Positions 54,836-64,000 of a stretch of DNA of 64,000 nt are shown piece after piece (position 1 is the stretch's first letter; each line of letters begins with the position of its first letter). Under the pieces are notes generated by a model. That model saw nothing but the letters and a program-made list of their open reading frames with translations, had not been told where the DNA came from and ran no database searches. The stretch comes from Buttiauxella noackiae ATCC 51607 (GTDB lineage Bacteria > Pseudomonadota > Gammaproteobacteria > Enterobacterales > Enterobacteriaceae), in the NCBI RefSeq assembly GCF_001654865.1, contig NZ_LXEO01000063.1:1-64000 (forward strand), in the 5' to 3' direction. Position numbers and translations under genes: made by a program.

Positions 54836-57800
54836 TTACCGGCGAGTGATTGTCGGGACTGTAATGTGCTTTCCAGACGCCAAAGTTTGTTTTTCCAAAG
54901 CAGCAAGCTGCATGGATAAAGGTTGTGCTCCCGATGCGATAACAGTCGGTTGTTCAACCTGCGTCGCTTCCTGCGTGACCAACGTTTGAGCAAATGAGCT
55001 GCGCTCATCGGCTTGTCCAATACCAAACGGGCCAAATGAGTTTCCAAGCGAATTCTGCCCAAGGGCGTTATTTTCTAAGCCAGGTAAAGTGCGTTGCTCA
55101 CGGCTGTCGCTGTACCAGCGGGAGAACAGAACTGCCTGCTGCATAACTGGCGCATTCGCATGCTCTATCCCATAGCCATAGGCAGCAAACTGGCTGTTAA
55201 GCCGGGTCTGAAGGCCAATAGCATCACTTTGTAAATCATAGACGAGCGGCAGAATAAACAAGCCCGGCTCATAACTTTGGCTGTAAGTGGTCAGTGTCTC
55301 TTCTTCTTCAGGGCCAAATATCTGGTCGCCATTGCGGTCGTCGACATTTGGCATCGCCGTGACGCCGTGAATCAAAATGGTGAGACGTGCTTCGCTGACG
55401 TCGCCATCGCTGTCGGTGATGGTGTAAACAAACACCTCAGTAAGAGTGGCGTTCGCTTCAAGTGCTGCCACACGAGGGTCGCTTCTGTTGACTTCGTAGC
55501 GCCAGTTGCCCTTGCTATCGAGGGTTAGCGTGCCGTATTGCCCGCCGCTCGAGCCACCAATGGTGCCTGCACTACCCGTATTTTCCGATACGACACCCGT
55601 GACAGGGCCGTTGTTCGCTGCACCATCTGCACCGATGCGATCATCGTTAAACAAGTTGCCGCTGGCCGACTCCTGGTTCTGATCCTGTAAGATTTCCGCA
55701 CTGTCATCAGTGGCGGTCGGGTTGTCGTTGAAAACGGTAATACGTAGCTGCCCGATAGTGGTGCCGTTCACCTGAACTGCGTAGTCGTTGTGCGTACTGA
55801 CCTGCCCCGGCTGAGACACCGCTTCACGTAACGTGAAGTTGTAGTCTAGGCGCGCAACACCGTCTGCGCTGCTGTAGTACGCCAACAACTTGATGGTGCC
55901 AGTCTCGGTTTCGATAGTAATTGGCGAGAGAGGGTTCAGTCGCAGAAGCTGCTCTGCGGTGATGACGCGCCCCTGGAAGGTGAGCGTTTGCAGCCTGTCG
56001 AGTGACAGAATATCCAGCGTGCCGTTAACCTCCTGAGCGCCAGGATCAAGCGGCGTCAGGCCAGATTCTTTCACCGAAATTTCCACCGATGGCGCAACCA
56101 GAATGCGCAGCGTGCCGTTAGTTTCGCCGCCTTCGTTGCTGTCGCTCACCGTGTAGGTTACCGGAGGCACAAAGCCACGCCAGCTGGCGAGTGGGGTAAA
56201 GCGATAGCTACCGTCTCTCAGAACCGTCAGGCTACCAACACCTGCCAGTACGGCCGTTTCGCCCGCGCCGTAACTTTTGCCGCCAACCTGGAAACCAGAC
56301 AGATGAATTGGGTCACCGTTCGGGTCGCTATCGTTGGTTAACACGTTGCCAGAAACAGGCTCACCTTGTGGAGTGATGATCCCTTCCGGGTTAACCACTG
56401 GCGCGTCGTTGGTGACAAAAACAGTTACGGTCGAGGTTTCAGTTACCCCGCCGCTGGTTACGGTGTAGGTGTAAGTATCGGTGCCGACAAAACCGCTGCG
56501 CGGGGTGTAGATTATCTGGCCGTTTTGCAGCGTGGCAGTGCCATTTGTTCCGTTGGTTACAGCGGTGATAGTGGCATCTGGGTTGCTGAAGCTATCGTTG
56601 GCTAATACGTCGGTCGTTACCGCATTACCTGCGTGAGTCGTGGCTCTATCTGGCGCGATATCAACAACAGGCGAAACAATAATATTCAGCGTGCTGGTGG
56701 CATTACCGCCGATCAGCGCATCGTTAACCGTATAGGTGATGGTCGGTACTCTGCCGTTCCAGTCAGCCACCGGAGTCAGCGTGTAGCTGCCGTCAGCGCG
56801 CAGCGTGAACTCACCCACGCCTGCGATAATCACCGGATACCCTGCCGGAGCGGTTTGCCCATCGACATTAAATTGCGTGATGGTCAGCGGATCGCCGTCA
56901 GGATCGGCATCGTTCAACAGTACATTACCGGTGACGACATTATCTTCCGGTGTGATGTTGATATCAGGCCGTGTAATCGGCAGGGTGTTTTCCACGGTGA
57001 CGCTGACCGTGGCTGTTTCCTGAATACCGCCGCTCAGTACCGTGTAGGTGTAGCTGTCTGTTCCGACATAACCCACGTTTGGTTTGTAGATTATTTTGCC
57101 ATTTTCGATGGTGACCGTACCGTGGCTGCCCTGAGTCACGGTCTGGATAATTTTATCGCCATTGGTGAAGGTGTCGTTGGCGAACACATCGGTGGTGACA
57201 GAACTGTTGCCATGGACCGAAATGTTATCGTTAAAGGCGTCCTGTACTGGGGTAATGGTGATACTCAGTGCCGCGCTGGAAACACCACCGGTGTTGCCAT
57301 CGCTGATTTGGTAAGTCACTAGCGGTAAGGTGCCGTTCCAGTCCGCAACCGGCACGAAATTCCAGCGGCCATCGGCTTGCATGGTTAATACACCCATCCC
57401 GGTGAGAGTGAGCGCAGTGCCTGGCGTATAGAGTGTGCCGTTGACGGTAAATCCGGTGACGGTGAGGGCATTTTTATCTGCATCATCCGCATCGGTATCA
57501 TTAGCCAGCACATTGCCGGAGGCGGTGCTGTCTTCAGGCGTGGTGCTGGTGTCCGGGTTCGCCACAGGTGGCGTGTTGGTCATATCCACTATTACGGTGG
57601 CTGTTTCGTTTCTGCCACCGCTTGTCACGGTATAGGTAAAGCTGTCGCGGCCAACATAACCAGCAACAGGGGTATAAACCACTTTACCGTTAACGATAGT
57701 GGTGGTGCCAAAGGCGCCGTCGCTGGTGGCAGTAATCTGTCTGCCACTGTTTTCGAAATTATCGTTAGCCAGAACGTCGATGGTTACTGGCACCCCGGCA

Positions 57801-60800
57801 TGAGTGGAGCTCGAATCGCCAACAATGTCTGCGACTTCAGTCAATACAAGTGTCAGCGTGCTGCTGGCGGTGCCGCCGATATGACCGTCGCTGATGTTAT
57901 AAGTCACTACGGGTACTGACCCGTTCCAGTCCGCGACCGGTACAAATTTATAGCTGCCGTCGGCATTAAGCGTAAGAGCGCCGATTCCGGTGATGGTCAC
58001 CGTTTCCCCGGCCAGATGCGGCACCGTTTCACCCGGTAAGGTAAAGCTTGTGACGCTAAGAGTGTCGGTGGCGTTACTGTCGGTGTCGTTGCTTAATACG
58101 TTACCGATAAGGGTCGTGTCTTCAACGTTGGTCTGCGTGTCGGGAGTCGCGACCGGTACAGTGTTCGTTACCGTCACGTTTACGGTGGCGATTTCCGTTC
58201 TGCCGCCACTGGTGACGGTGTAGGTGTAGGAATCTGTTCCGACATAATCTGGCTGTGGCGTGTAGGTCACAATGCCATTGCTGCCGATAACGACGGTGCC
58301 GTGGGTTCCCTGAGTGACTTCGGTAATCGCTTTGTCACCATTCTCGAAGCTGTCGTTAGCGAACAGATTGTCCGAAGAAGACGTGCCCGCCTGAAGCGAG
58401 ATGTTGTCATCAGCGATATCCACGACAGGGTTCACGATAATATTCACCTTGCCGGAAACCTGGGTGTCGCCGTTGTCATCGGTTACGACATAAGTTATCT
58501 GCGGAACGTTGCCGTTCCAGTCAGCGACAGGGGTGAAGGTGTAACTACGATCATAAGAGAGTGTAAATGTGCCGACGCCCGGAATCACGGCGGTGGCCGT
58601 GCCGAATCGGTTTATTGCGAACACACTATTAATGCCATCAACCTGGAAGGAGGTCACGCGCACTACATCGAAATCCGGGTCACTTACTGTCAGTCTGCCG
58701 CTAAGTTGTGCGCCATCTTCATTCATCGACAGGTTCATATCGGTGGCGACAGGAGCGGCATTTGTGACGATGACTGTTACCGTACTGGTTTCGGTAATGC
58801 CGCCGCTAGTAACGGTATAAGTAAATGTATCGGTGCCCACAAATCCTGGCGGTGGGGAGTAGCGAATCGTGTTATCAGACAGCACAAATACTTGCCCAAG
58901 CGTGGTGTTGTCACGAATGGCTGTGACGGTCTGGGTATCATTGATGAAGGTATCGTTACCCAGCACATTTATGGTGACCGCGTTATCCGCATGGGTGGTC
59001 GCGGTATCTGGGGCAATATCCACCACTGACCGGACTTGTATAACCAGGGTACTGATCGCCTGGCCGCCGTTGTTGCCATCGCTGACGGTGAAGGAAATCG
59101 GTGGCACGATGCCATTCCAGTCCGCCACCGGTTCAAAGCTGTAAGACCCGTTACTGTTGATGGTCAGCGTCCCTTTCCCTGCAATGACCACTGGGACTGC
59201 CGGGGTTCCTACCGTATACGTCGTGCCATCAACAGTGAAATCCGTCACTGTGATTGTGTCGCCATCGCCATCTCTTGCTGTGATAAGCAGATTGCCATCC
59301 AGCCGGGTATCTTCGGCAGTGCTGTCTGCCGTGCTGCGCAACACAGGCACGATATTGTTCATGGTGACGGTAATCGCGGCGGTTTCTGTACGATTGCCAC
59401 TGGTAACGGTGTAATTAAATACATCATCACCGACATAACCGTCATTAGGCGTGTAGATCAGCGTTTTGCGGTCGGCACTGATGGTTACCGTGCCGTGTGC
59501 AGGGGTGGTGACGTTAGTTATGATTTTGTCAGGGTTGCTGAAATTGTCATTGATAAACGGATCAATGGTTATCGGCTTGCCCGCATGGGTGGAGGCAGAA
59601 TCGTCGGCGATATCAACGATAGGGCGCACGGTGATATCCAGCGAGCTTTGTGTTGGTGAGCCACCGGTGTTATCGGAAACGTTGAATGTGATGGTTGGGA
59701 CGATACCGTTCCAGTCACGAACAGGTGTAAAGGTATAGCTGCCGTTGGGATTGAGAATGAAAGTCCCACTCCCGGCAATCGTCACCGTGTCGCCCGCCGG
59801 ATGGTTCTCAGACGAGCCTTCAATCTGGAAGTCGACCACATGTAGCGGGTCACCGTCCGGATCGCTTAGCAAACGTAAAACATCACCGCTAACTGGGGTA
59901 TCTTCGTCTGTTACAGCAAACTGGTTACTGGCGGTTGGCGGCGTGTTAGTCATAAAGATAAACACGTTCGCGGTTTCCGTTATCCCGCCGCTGGTCACCG
60001 TGTAGGTGTATTTATCACTACCAATAAAACCGGGGTTCGGGGTGTAAATCAGAGTGTTATTCGGCCCCTGAGTAACCACGCCATTTTCCGGTTGGGTAAA
60101 GCTTGTGACGGTTCTGTCCGGGTTTACGAATGTGTCGTTTGCCATCACATCTGTGGTGATAACCGTACCGGTATGTTCGATTTCGATATTATCCTGGGCA
60201 TCAACAACCGAGGTCACATGCACGCCCAACTGGCCAGGGGTATCACCATTGCTGTTGCCATCGGTAACCACATAGCTTACGGCGATATCACCATGCCAGT
60301 CGTCGCCAGGCTTGTAGGTATAAGTCCCGTTGGCATTCATGGTCAGCGTACCGTGGTTATTCCCAAGTATTGCCGTCTCACCCGCATTGTACGTTGTCCC
60401 ATCAATAGTGAAGGATTTCACCGTGAGCGTGTCGCCATCGGGATCGCTATCGTTGGTTAATACGTTGCCCGTGGCTGTGGTGTCCTCATCAATGGTCTGG
60501 ATTTCGTTGCCCACAACTGGCGCAAGGTTGGTGACGTTTATGGTCACCTTCGCGGTTTCCTCCACACCACCACTTACGACGGTGTAGATATAACTGTCGG
60601 TGCCCACAAAACCAGGGTTTGGCGTGTAGGTCAGCACGCCATTAACATACGACAGCGTGCCGTTTGTCGGTGCTGACACCGTCGTGACGGTTTTATCCGC
60701 ATTGGAGAATGAGTCGTTAAGCAGCAGGTCAGAACCCGGCATCACCAACGGCACGTTGGAGTGGGTGGAGAAAGTGTCATCACGTGCATCAGCTACCGCG

Positions 60801-63800
60801 GTGATAGTGACCGAAAGAGTGGCGGTATTCGACCAGTGCGAAGTCGGGTTGTTGTCATTGGCAAAGTCGAAGAAATTCACCCGCCCGTTAGACACACCCG
60901 ATAGGGCTGGATCAGTGGTATCTGAGGCGCGTAATTGCAAGCCCCCGGTCACAGTCCCGTTGTAATCTGGCAGGGGAACAAATCGCATCTGCGTGTTGCT
61001 TGCCAGTACAAAGGCATTACTTTCACTGACATCAGACGGAATTGTCGCCCACGTTGTGCCATTGAAGTATTCCCAGTGGCCCTTGCTGGCATCGGTGGTG
61101 TCGCCGTAAATTGCGATATAACCCAGAGGGCTGCTGGCGTTGCCGCCACCTGCGATGGCACTCTGGTTATCGGTGGCATCACTGTAAACGGACTGGAATA
61201 TGTTCCCGATAGTTTGCGTACCGTTAGTATCTTCAGCGATGGTAATTGTTTTATCACCAAGCGTAGGGCGGTCATTAATGTTGGTGACCACGGTGCTGAG
61301 CGTGACGAGCGCTTCACTGTAAATAGAGGTGCCGCCGTGCCCGCCAGCGCCGCTGATATTTGTTACCGCACCATTGGCCGGAACCACGGGCGTAGTGGAA
61401 ACATCGCCATTATTGTTGGTTTCGACCAGGCGCACGCCAAGCGTTGAAGGGGTACCAAAATAGTCTGGAGCCGGGACAAAGCGCAGCAATGAAGTTGCGG
61501 TGAGTACCAGCGCATTGCTGTCGCTGCGGTTGCCGACCGCCAGCCAGTTGGTGCCATCGAGTGAATACTGCCACTCACCTTGCGCGGCATTAGTGGTGTG
61601 GTTGGTAATCGCTACGCCATAAAATGCATCGGCGCTGCTGCCACCCGTTCCACCATTTGCGCTGTTATTAATGGTGTCACGATCGTCATTGAAGAAACCG
61701 GTAAACAGCTCGCCCACGGTTTTGCCCGTCACTGAACCGCTTAGCGTGTCTTCTTCAAGCGTCGGAATGCTGACAGTTGGCGTACCGACCACTACTGGCG
61801 CATCATTGACCGCATTGACCGTGAAGGTAAATGCACGTGTGGTAATGAGCGCCGATGAAGTGCCGCCCACACCATCCTCGTAGGAAACTTGCCCCGGGTC
61901 TTGTTGCGGGTTGTTAGCACCGATGGGGAGCGTGTCAGGGCGTGAGCCCGAGTTGCCACCATCGTTAACCGTCACCGTCACACCGAAACTGCCGTTCCAG
62001 TCAGAACGGTTCGCACTGCCGGGTGCATCAGGCAGCGTAACTCGCAGGGCCGCCAGATAAGTATTCACCTGGGCGTAGGAGCCGGTAAAAGTGAGCGTGT
62101 CGGTACCCGTACCCGTAAATGAGCCGCCGCTGCCTGTTGGGGCAACAAAGACAAAGCCATTGGGTAATTTGACGGTGACCGTCATGGTCTGGCCACCGGC
62201 ATCCGTATCACTGATAGTAATCGGCGGGAGTGTCACGGTGGCGTTGTTTTCATTGGTGCTCAGCGCCGGGTTTCCACCCAGCACAATCTGCGCCGGGTCG
62301 TTAATACTGCTCTGGAACACGGTGCGATAAGTTGATGCGACGTTTTGCTCAAGCCCGGCAGGAATCGCCGCGTAAGGGCTGATAACCGTGTTGGGTGGAA
62401 GTGCGGTTCCTACGCCATTTGCTGCAACGTTATTGCCACCGTTGGCACCGCTAGTCAGGTTGCCGTTCGCATCGCGTACCCGGTCGTCAACAATCACTTC
62501 GACGCGGTAATACTGGTCTGCATCATCGAGGATTGCGCCGCGCATATTGACTTGCAATTGCGCGAGGTAGGCATTGATTTGCGCGACTGTGCCGGTGATA
62601 ACCAACGGAGCGTTCTGCCCATTGGATGGCGGGTTAACACCATCCGGGCTGCCGGTTTGGACTATCACACCGGAAGTGGTGTTTAGCGAAGAAATATTGA
62701 TCGCGGAGTTTTGCTGATCGCGATATTGCAATACTGACAATGGGTTACCATTTGCATCGGTGATTCGCACCGTGACCTGCACAATGTCTTTTTCACCCGT
62801 CGCAACACCGCCTGCATCTGAAATGTCAGGATCACCAATCACAAAACCACTAACGTTGTTGCCTCCCGGGGCATTGTTGTCGAGCAACAATATATCGGTA
62901 GGCCCAGTGACGGTTGGCGGATCGTTCACCGGGATAATGGTTAATGCGATTTGTACATCGGGAGGTGCCACACCTGAAGTATCCCCGACGGTAGCCGTTG
63001 ACGTGTCCAGATGAACATTGAGTGTTACATCGCCTGCTGCCGCACCGTTTTGGTCGTGGTTAGCATTGTTGGCACTTTGGTAAGTTAATCCATTTGCCGA
63101 GTTATTAATTAACGCCTGAATGGCGTCGGCAGTACCGGTAAGAGTGAGCGTTCCTGAGTTATCGCCCTGGATTGTAACGCCGTTAATCTCGGTGTTGCTG
63201 TCATTGGTTAAGCCGCCAATCCCCAGTTGCCCTTGTGCGACGGTTAACGTCACGGTGACCGGCTTACCGAAGGCCGTTGATTCCACGTCGGTAATAACAA
63301 AATCGCCGCCAATAAACGTCGGCTGATCTTCAAAAGTCGACTTATTTGGATTGCCCACGACCAGATGCCCAGGATCGTTCACTGACGAGGCGTTTATCAC
63401 GACCTGGTTGGCCGAGATATTGCCGTTCGTCAGCGGAACAGCATTCTGATACCAGTTGTAATTTTGGTTATCGACTATGCCAGGCGATGTCCCAAACGCC
63501 GGATTAGCAGGTTGGTTAACCGGCCCGCCGTTCGCTTCACCGGTTAACTGACCATCAGCCGTCCGCAGGCGGTCGTCGGTAATGACTTGAACCTGGTAAA
63601 CTGCGTTGCGATCGTTCGGGAAACGCACGGTTAAACCGCTAAGGGCGCTATTTATTTGTGCAACGGTGCCGGTCAGTACCAGATAGCCATTTGTCCCGCC
63701 CGTTATCGTCGCACCGCTTGCCGCATTTGCAGCAAGCACGATACCGTTATATTCGGCCTGGCTGAATGCACTACCATCGCTATGCAGCAAGCGCACTGTG

Positions 63801-64000
63801 GTCTGAAGGATGTTAACCGAGCTGTTTGTGCCCGTAATATCCGGGTCGGCGACCGTAAAACCTTTCACGGCCTGAGAAATTCCAATATCAATCGGCCCGG
63901 AAGGTGCTGTGACGGTGGGTTTGTCGTTGGTTGGCGTGATATTAATGGCAAAGTGGTTGTTGGCTTGTTCTTTGTCACCATCAGACAGCGTGAAATTGAA
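54836..64000 (-). CDS. Giant repeat adhesin (cadherin/Ig-like), N-terminus outside the window
   Basis: At least 3054 residues; the frame is open at base 64000, so the start is upstream of the window. From N to C in view: several cadherin-like units with recurring TGTVAQIN-type motifs (about 60800-64000), then eight tandem units of about 195 residues, each a pair of domains (one with TYTVTSGG, one with EDT...NDSDPDGD...DWNG), a VCBS-like domain (about 55360-55740), an EF-hand-like loop (55339-55304), and a ~160-residue C-terminal tail. No RTX nonapeptides, no LPXTG, no autotransporter barrel. Such proteins mediate adhesion and biofilm formation and are exported through type I-like systems; the four downstream genes are probably its exporter. 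Confidence 0.88.
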   Translation of the reverse strand, partial: FNFTLSDGDKEQANNHFAINITPTNDKPTVTAPSGPIDIGISQAVKGFTVADPDITGTNSSVNILQTTVRLLHSDGSAFSQAEYNGIVLAANAASGATITGGTNGYLVLTGTVAQINSALSGLTVRFPNDRNAVYQVQVITDDRLRTADGQLTGEANGGPVNQPANPAFGTSPGIVDNQNYNWYQNAVPLTNGNISANQVVINASSVNDPGHLVVGNPNKSTFEDQPTFIGGDFVITDVESTAFGKPVTVTLTVAQGQLGIGGLTNDSNTEINGVTIQGDNSGTLTLTGTADAIQALINNSANGLTYQSANNANHDQNGAAAGDVTLNVHLDTSTATVGDTSGVAPPDVQIALTIIPVNDPPTVTGPTDILLLDNNAPGGNNVSGFVIGDPDISDAGGVATGEKDIVQVTVRITDANGNPLSVLQYRDQQNSAINISSLNTTSGVIVQTGSPDGVNPPSNGQNAPLVITGTVAQINAYLAQLQVNMRGAILDDADQYYRVEVIVDDRVRDANGNLTSGANGGNNVAANGVGTALPPNTVISPYAAIPAGLEQNVASTYRTVFQSSINDPAQIVLGGNPALSTNENNATVTLPPITISDTDAGGQTMTVTVKLPNGFVFVAPTGSGGSFTGTGTDTLTFTGSYAQVNTYLAALRVTLPDAPGSANRSDWNGSFGVTVTVNDGGNSGSRPDTLPIGANNPQQDPGQVSYEDGVGGTSSALITTRAFTFTVNAVNDAPVVVGTPTVSIPTLEEDTLSGSVTGKTVGELFTGFFNDDRDTINNSANGGTGGSSADAFYGVAITNHTTNAAQGEWQYSLDGTNWLAVGNRSDSNALVLTATSLLRFVPAPDYFGTPSTLGVRLVETNNNGDVSTTPVVPANGAVTNISGAGGHGGTSIYSEALVTLSTVVTNINDRPTLGDKTITIAEDTNGTQTIGNIFQSVYSDATDNQSAIAGGGNASSPLGYIAIYGDTTDASKGHWEYFNGTTWATIPSDVSESNAFVLASNTQMRFVPLPDYNGTVTGGLQLRASDTTDPALSGVSNGRVNFFDFANDNNPTSHWSNTATLSVTITAVADARDDTFSTHSNVPLVMPGSDLLLNDSFSNADKTVTTVSAPTNGTLSYVNGVLTYTPNPGFVGTDSYIYTVVSGGVEETAKVTINVTNLAPVVGNEIQTIDEDTTATGNVLTNDSDPDGDTLTVKSFTIDGTTYNAGETAILGNNHGTLTMNANGTYTYKPGDDWHGDIAVSYVVTDGNSNGDTPGQLGVHVTSVVDAQDNIEIEHTGTVITTDVMANDTFVNPDRTVTSFTQPENGVVTQGPNNTLIYTPNPGFIGSDKYTYTVTSGGITETANVFIFMTNTPPTASNQFAVTDEDTPVSGDVLRLLSDPDGDPLHVVDFQIEGSSENHPAGDTVTIAGSGTFILNPNGSYTFTPVRDWNGIVPTITFNVSDNTGGSPTQSSLDITVRPIVDIADDSASTHAGKPITIDPFINDNFSNPDKIITNVTTPAHGTVTISADRKTLIYTPNDGYVGDDVFNYTVTSGNRTETAAITVTMNNIVPVLRSTADSTAEDTRLDGNLLITARDGDGDTITVTDFTVDGTTYTVGTPAVPVVIAGKGTLTINSNGSYSFEPVADWNGIVPPISFTVSDGNNGGQAISTLVIQVRSVVDIAPDTATTHADNAVTINVLGNDTFINDTQTVTAIRDNTTLGQVFVLSDNTIRYSPPPGFVGTDTFTYTVTSGGITETSTVTVIVTNAAPVATDMNLSMNEDGAQLSGRLTVSDPDFDVVRVTSFQVDGINSVFAINRFGTATAVIPGVGTFTLSYDRSYTFTPVADWNGNVPQITYVVTDDNGDTQVSGKVNIIVNPVVDIADDNISLQAGTSSSDNLFANDSFENGDKAITEVTQGTHGTVVIGSNGIVTYTPQPDYVGTDSYTYTVTSGGRTEIATVNVTVTNTVPVATPDTQTNVEDTTLIGNVLSNDTDSNATDTLSVTSFTLPGETVPHLAGETVTITGIGALTLNADGSYKFVPVADWNGSVPVVTYNISDGHIGGTASSTLTLVLTEVADIVGDSSSTHAGVPVTIDVLANDNFENSGRQITATSDGAFGTTTIVNGKVVYTPVAGYVGRDSFTYTVTSGGRNETATVIVDMTNTPPVANPDTSTTPEDSTASGNVLANDTDADDADKNALTVTGFTVNGTLYTPGTALTLTGMGVLTMQADGRWNFVPVADWNGTLPLVTYQISDGNTGGVSSAALSITITPVQDAFNDNISVHGNSSVTTDVFANDTFTNGDKIIQTVTQGSHGTVTIENGKIIYKPNVGYVGTDSYTYTVLSGGIQETATVSVTVENTLPITRPDINITPEDNVVTGNVLLNDADPDGDPLTITQFNVDGQTAPAGYPVIIAGVGEFTLRADGSYTLTPVADWNGRVPTITYTVNDALIGGNATSTLNIIVSPVVDIAPDRATTHAGNAVTTDVLANDSFSNPDATITAVTNGTNGTATLQNGQIIYTPRSGFVGTDTYTYTVTSGGVTETSTVTVFVTNDAPVVNPEGIITPQGEPVSGNVLTNDSDPNGDPIHLSGFQVGGKSYGAGETAVLAGVGSLTVLRDGSYRFTPLASWRGFVPPVTYTVSDSNEGGETNGTLRILVAPSVEISVKESGLTPLDPGAQEVNGTLDILSLDRLQTLTFQGRVITAEQLLRLNPLSPITIETETGTIKLLAYYSSADGVARLDYNFTLREAVSQPGQVSTHNDYAVQVNGTTIGQLRITVFNDNPTATDDSAEILQDQNQESASGNLFNDDRIGADGAANNGPVTGVVSENTGSAGTIGGSSGGQYGTLTLDSKGNWRYEVNRSDPRVAALEANATLTEVFVYTITDSDGDVSEARLTILIHGVTAMPNVDDRNGDQIFGPEEEETLTTYSQSYEPGLFILPLVYDLQSDAIGLQTRLNSQFAAYGYGIEHANAPVMQQAVLFSRWYSDSREQRTLPGLENNALGQNSLGNSFGPFGIGQADERSSFAQTLVTQEATQVEQPTVIASGAQPLSMQLAALEKQTLASGKHITVPTITRR
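55304..55339 (-). other. EF-hand-like calcium loop in the adhesin C-terminal part
   Basis: DRNGDQIFGPEE fits the 12-residue EF-hand loop (D-x-N-G-D-x-I-x4-E), with ligands at positions 1, 3, 5 and 12. It lies between the VCBS-like domain and the C-terminal tail. A single loop without its helices is only suggestive of calcium binding. Confidence 0.5.
56075..60800 (-). repeat. Eight tandem ~590-base repeat units in the adhesin
   Basis: Start points of the 'VVDIADD...HAG' block fall near 60798, 60212, 59622, 59025, 58432, 57838, 57245 and 56668, a spacing of 577-597 bases. Each unit encodes two Ig/cadherin-like domains of about 90 and 105 residues. The units are diverged enough that they are not identical at DNA level. 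Confidence 0.85.

Noticed and set aside
56075-60800. The regular repeats as a CRISPR array
   Set aside because: The period is about 590 bases, units are coding, in frame and diverged; there are no short identical repeats with spacers.
56633-61447. Several 100-240 residue plus-strand ORFs opposite the adhesin
   Set aside because: They recur with the adhesin repeat period and repeat its complementary composition, as expected for shadow frames of a repetitive gene.

Overview
This window is chromosomal DNA of a member of the Enterobacteriaceae. Its left half follows the Escherichia/Salmonella gene order around dinF, zur, dusA, qorA, dnaB, alr, tyrB, aphA, yjbR, uvrA, ssb, yjcB, soxS, soxR, ghxP, yjcE, actP, yjcH and acs. 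Four ERIC elements and nine REP/BIME-like palindromic clusters support the same placement. I cannot name the genus. Compared with E. coli K-12 (from memory), pspG, yjbQ, pdeC and the nrf block are missing from their usual places, and several small insertions are present.

Region 1 to 15300 is housekeeping: the end of the MATE transporter DinF, a CsbD-like stress protein, the zinc repressor Zur, a cupin, a FadL/TraF-like outer-membrane protein, tRNA dihydrouridine synthase, quinone oxidoreductase, replicative helicase, alanine racemase, tyrosine aminotransferase, acid phosphatase, YjbR, and the uvrA/ssb pair divided by a LexA box. Region 15400 to 25800 holds an AT-rich M20 amidohydrolase plus orphan binding protein, yjcB, the soxRS switch with its SoxR operator, a probable SraL small RNA, a glutathione transferase, the purine permease GhxP behind PurR-like boxes, the antiporter YjcE, and a LysR regulator divergent from a CidA/CidB-type pair. 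Region 25800 to 37300 holds a Gfo/Idh dehydrogenase divergent from an unrecognised protein, a class II Fic protein, the acetate genes acs-yjcH-actP, and the selenoprotein formate dehydrogenase H with its in-frame UGA, SECIS hairpin and sigma-54 promoter.

Region 37400 to 48230 is an accessory sugar module: ABC importer (ATPase, permease, binding protein), D-lyxose/D-mannose-type isomerase, class II aldolase and PfkB kinase. It is flanked by an OmpR-type response regulator on one side and a hybrid histidine kinase on the other. Between regulator and kinase gene lie an orphan HigA/NadS-like HTH gene and a short hok toxin gene with an antisense Sok-like RNA.

Region 48541 to 64000 is the most unusual part: one long minus-strand operon encoding a giant repeat adhesin (more than 3050 residues, N-terminus outside the window), an outer-membrane TolC-type lipoprotein with an extra C-terminal domain, two HlyD-family adaptors, and a membrane M50-type zinc metalloprotease fused to an HlyD-like domain. 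No ABC transporter ATPase or LapG/LapD-type gene is in the visible part, and the adhesin has no recognisable RTX repeats. It looks like a type I-like secretion locus in which an M50-HlyD fusion occupies the usual place of the ABC exporter. One adaptor gene carries a REP pair read in frame through its N-terminus.
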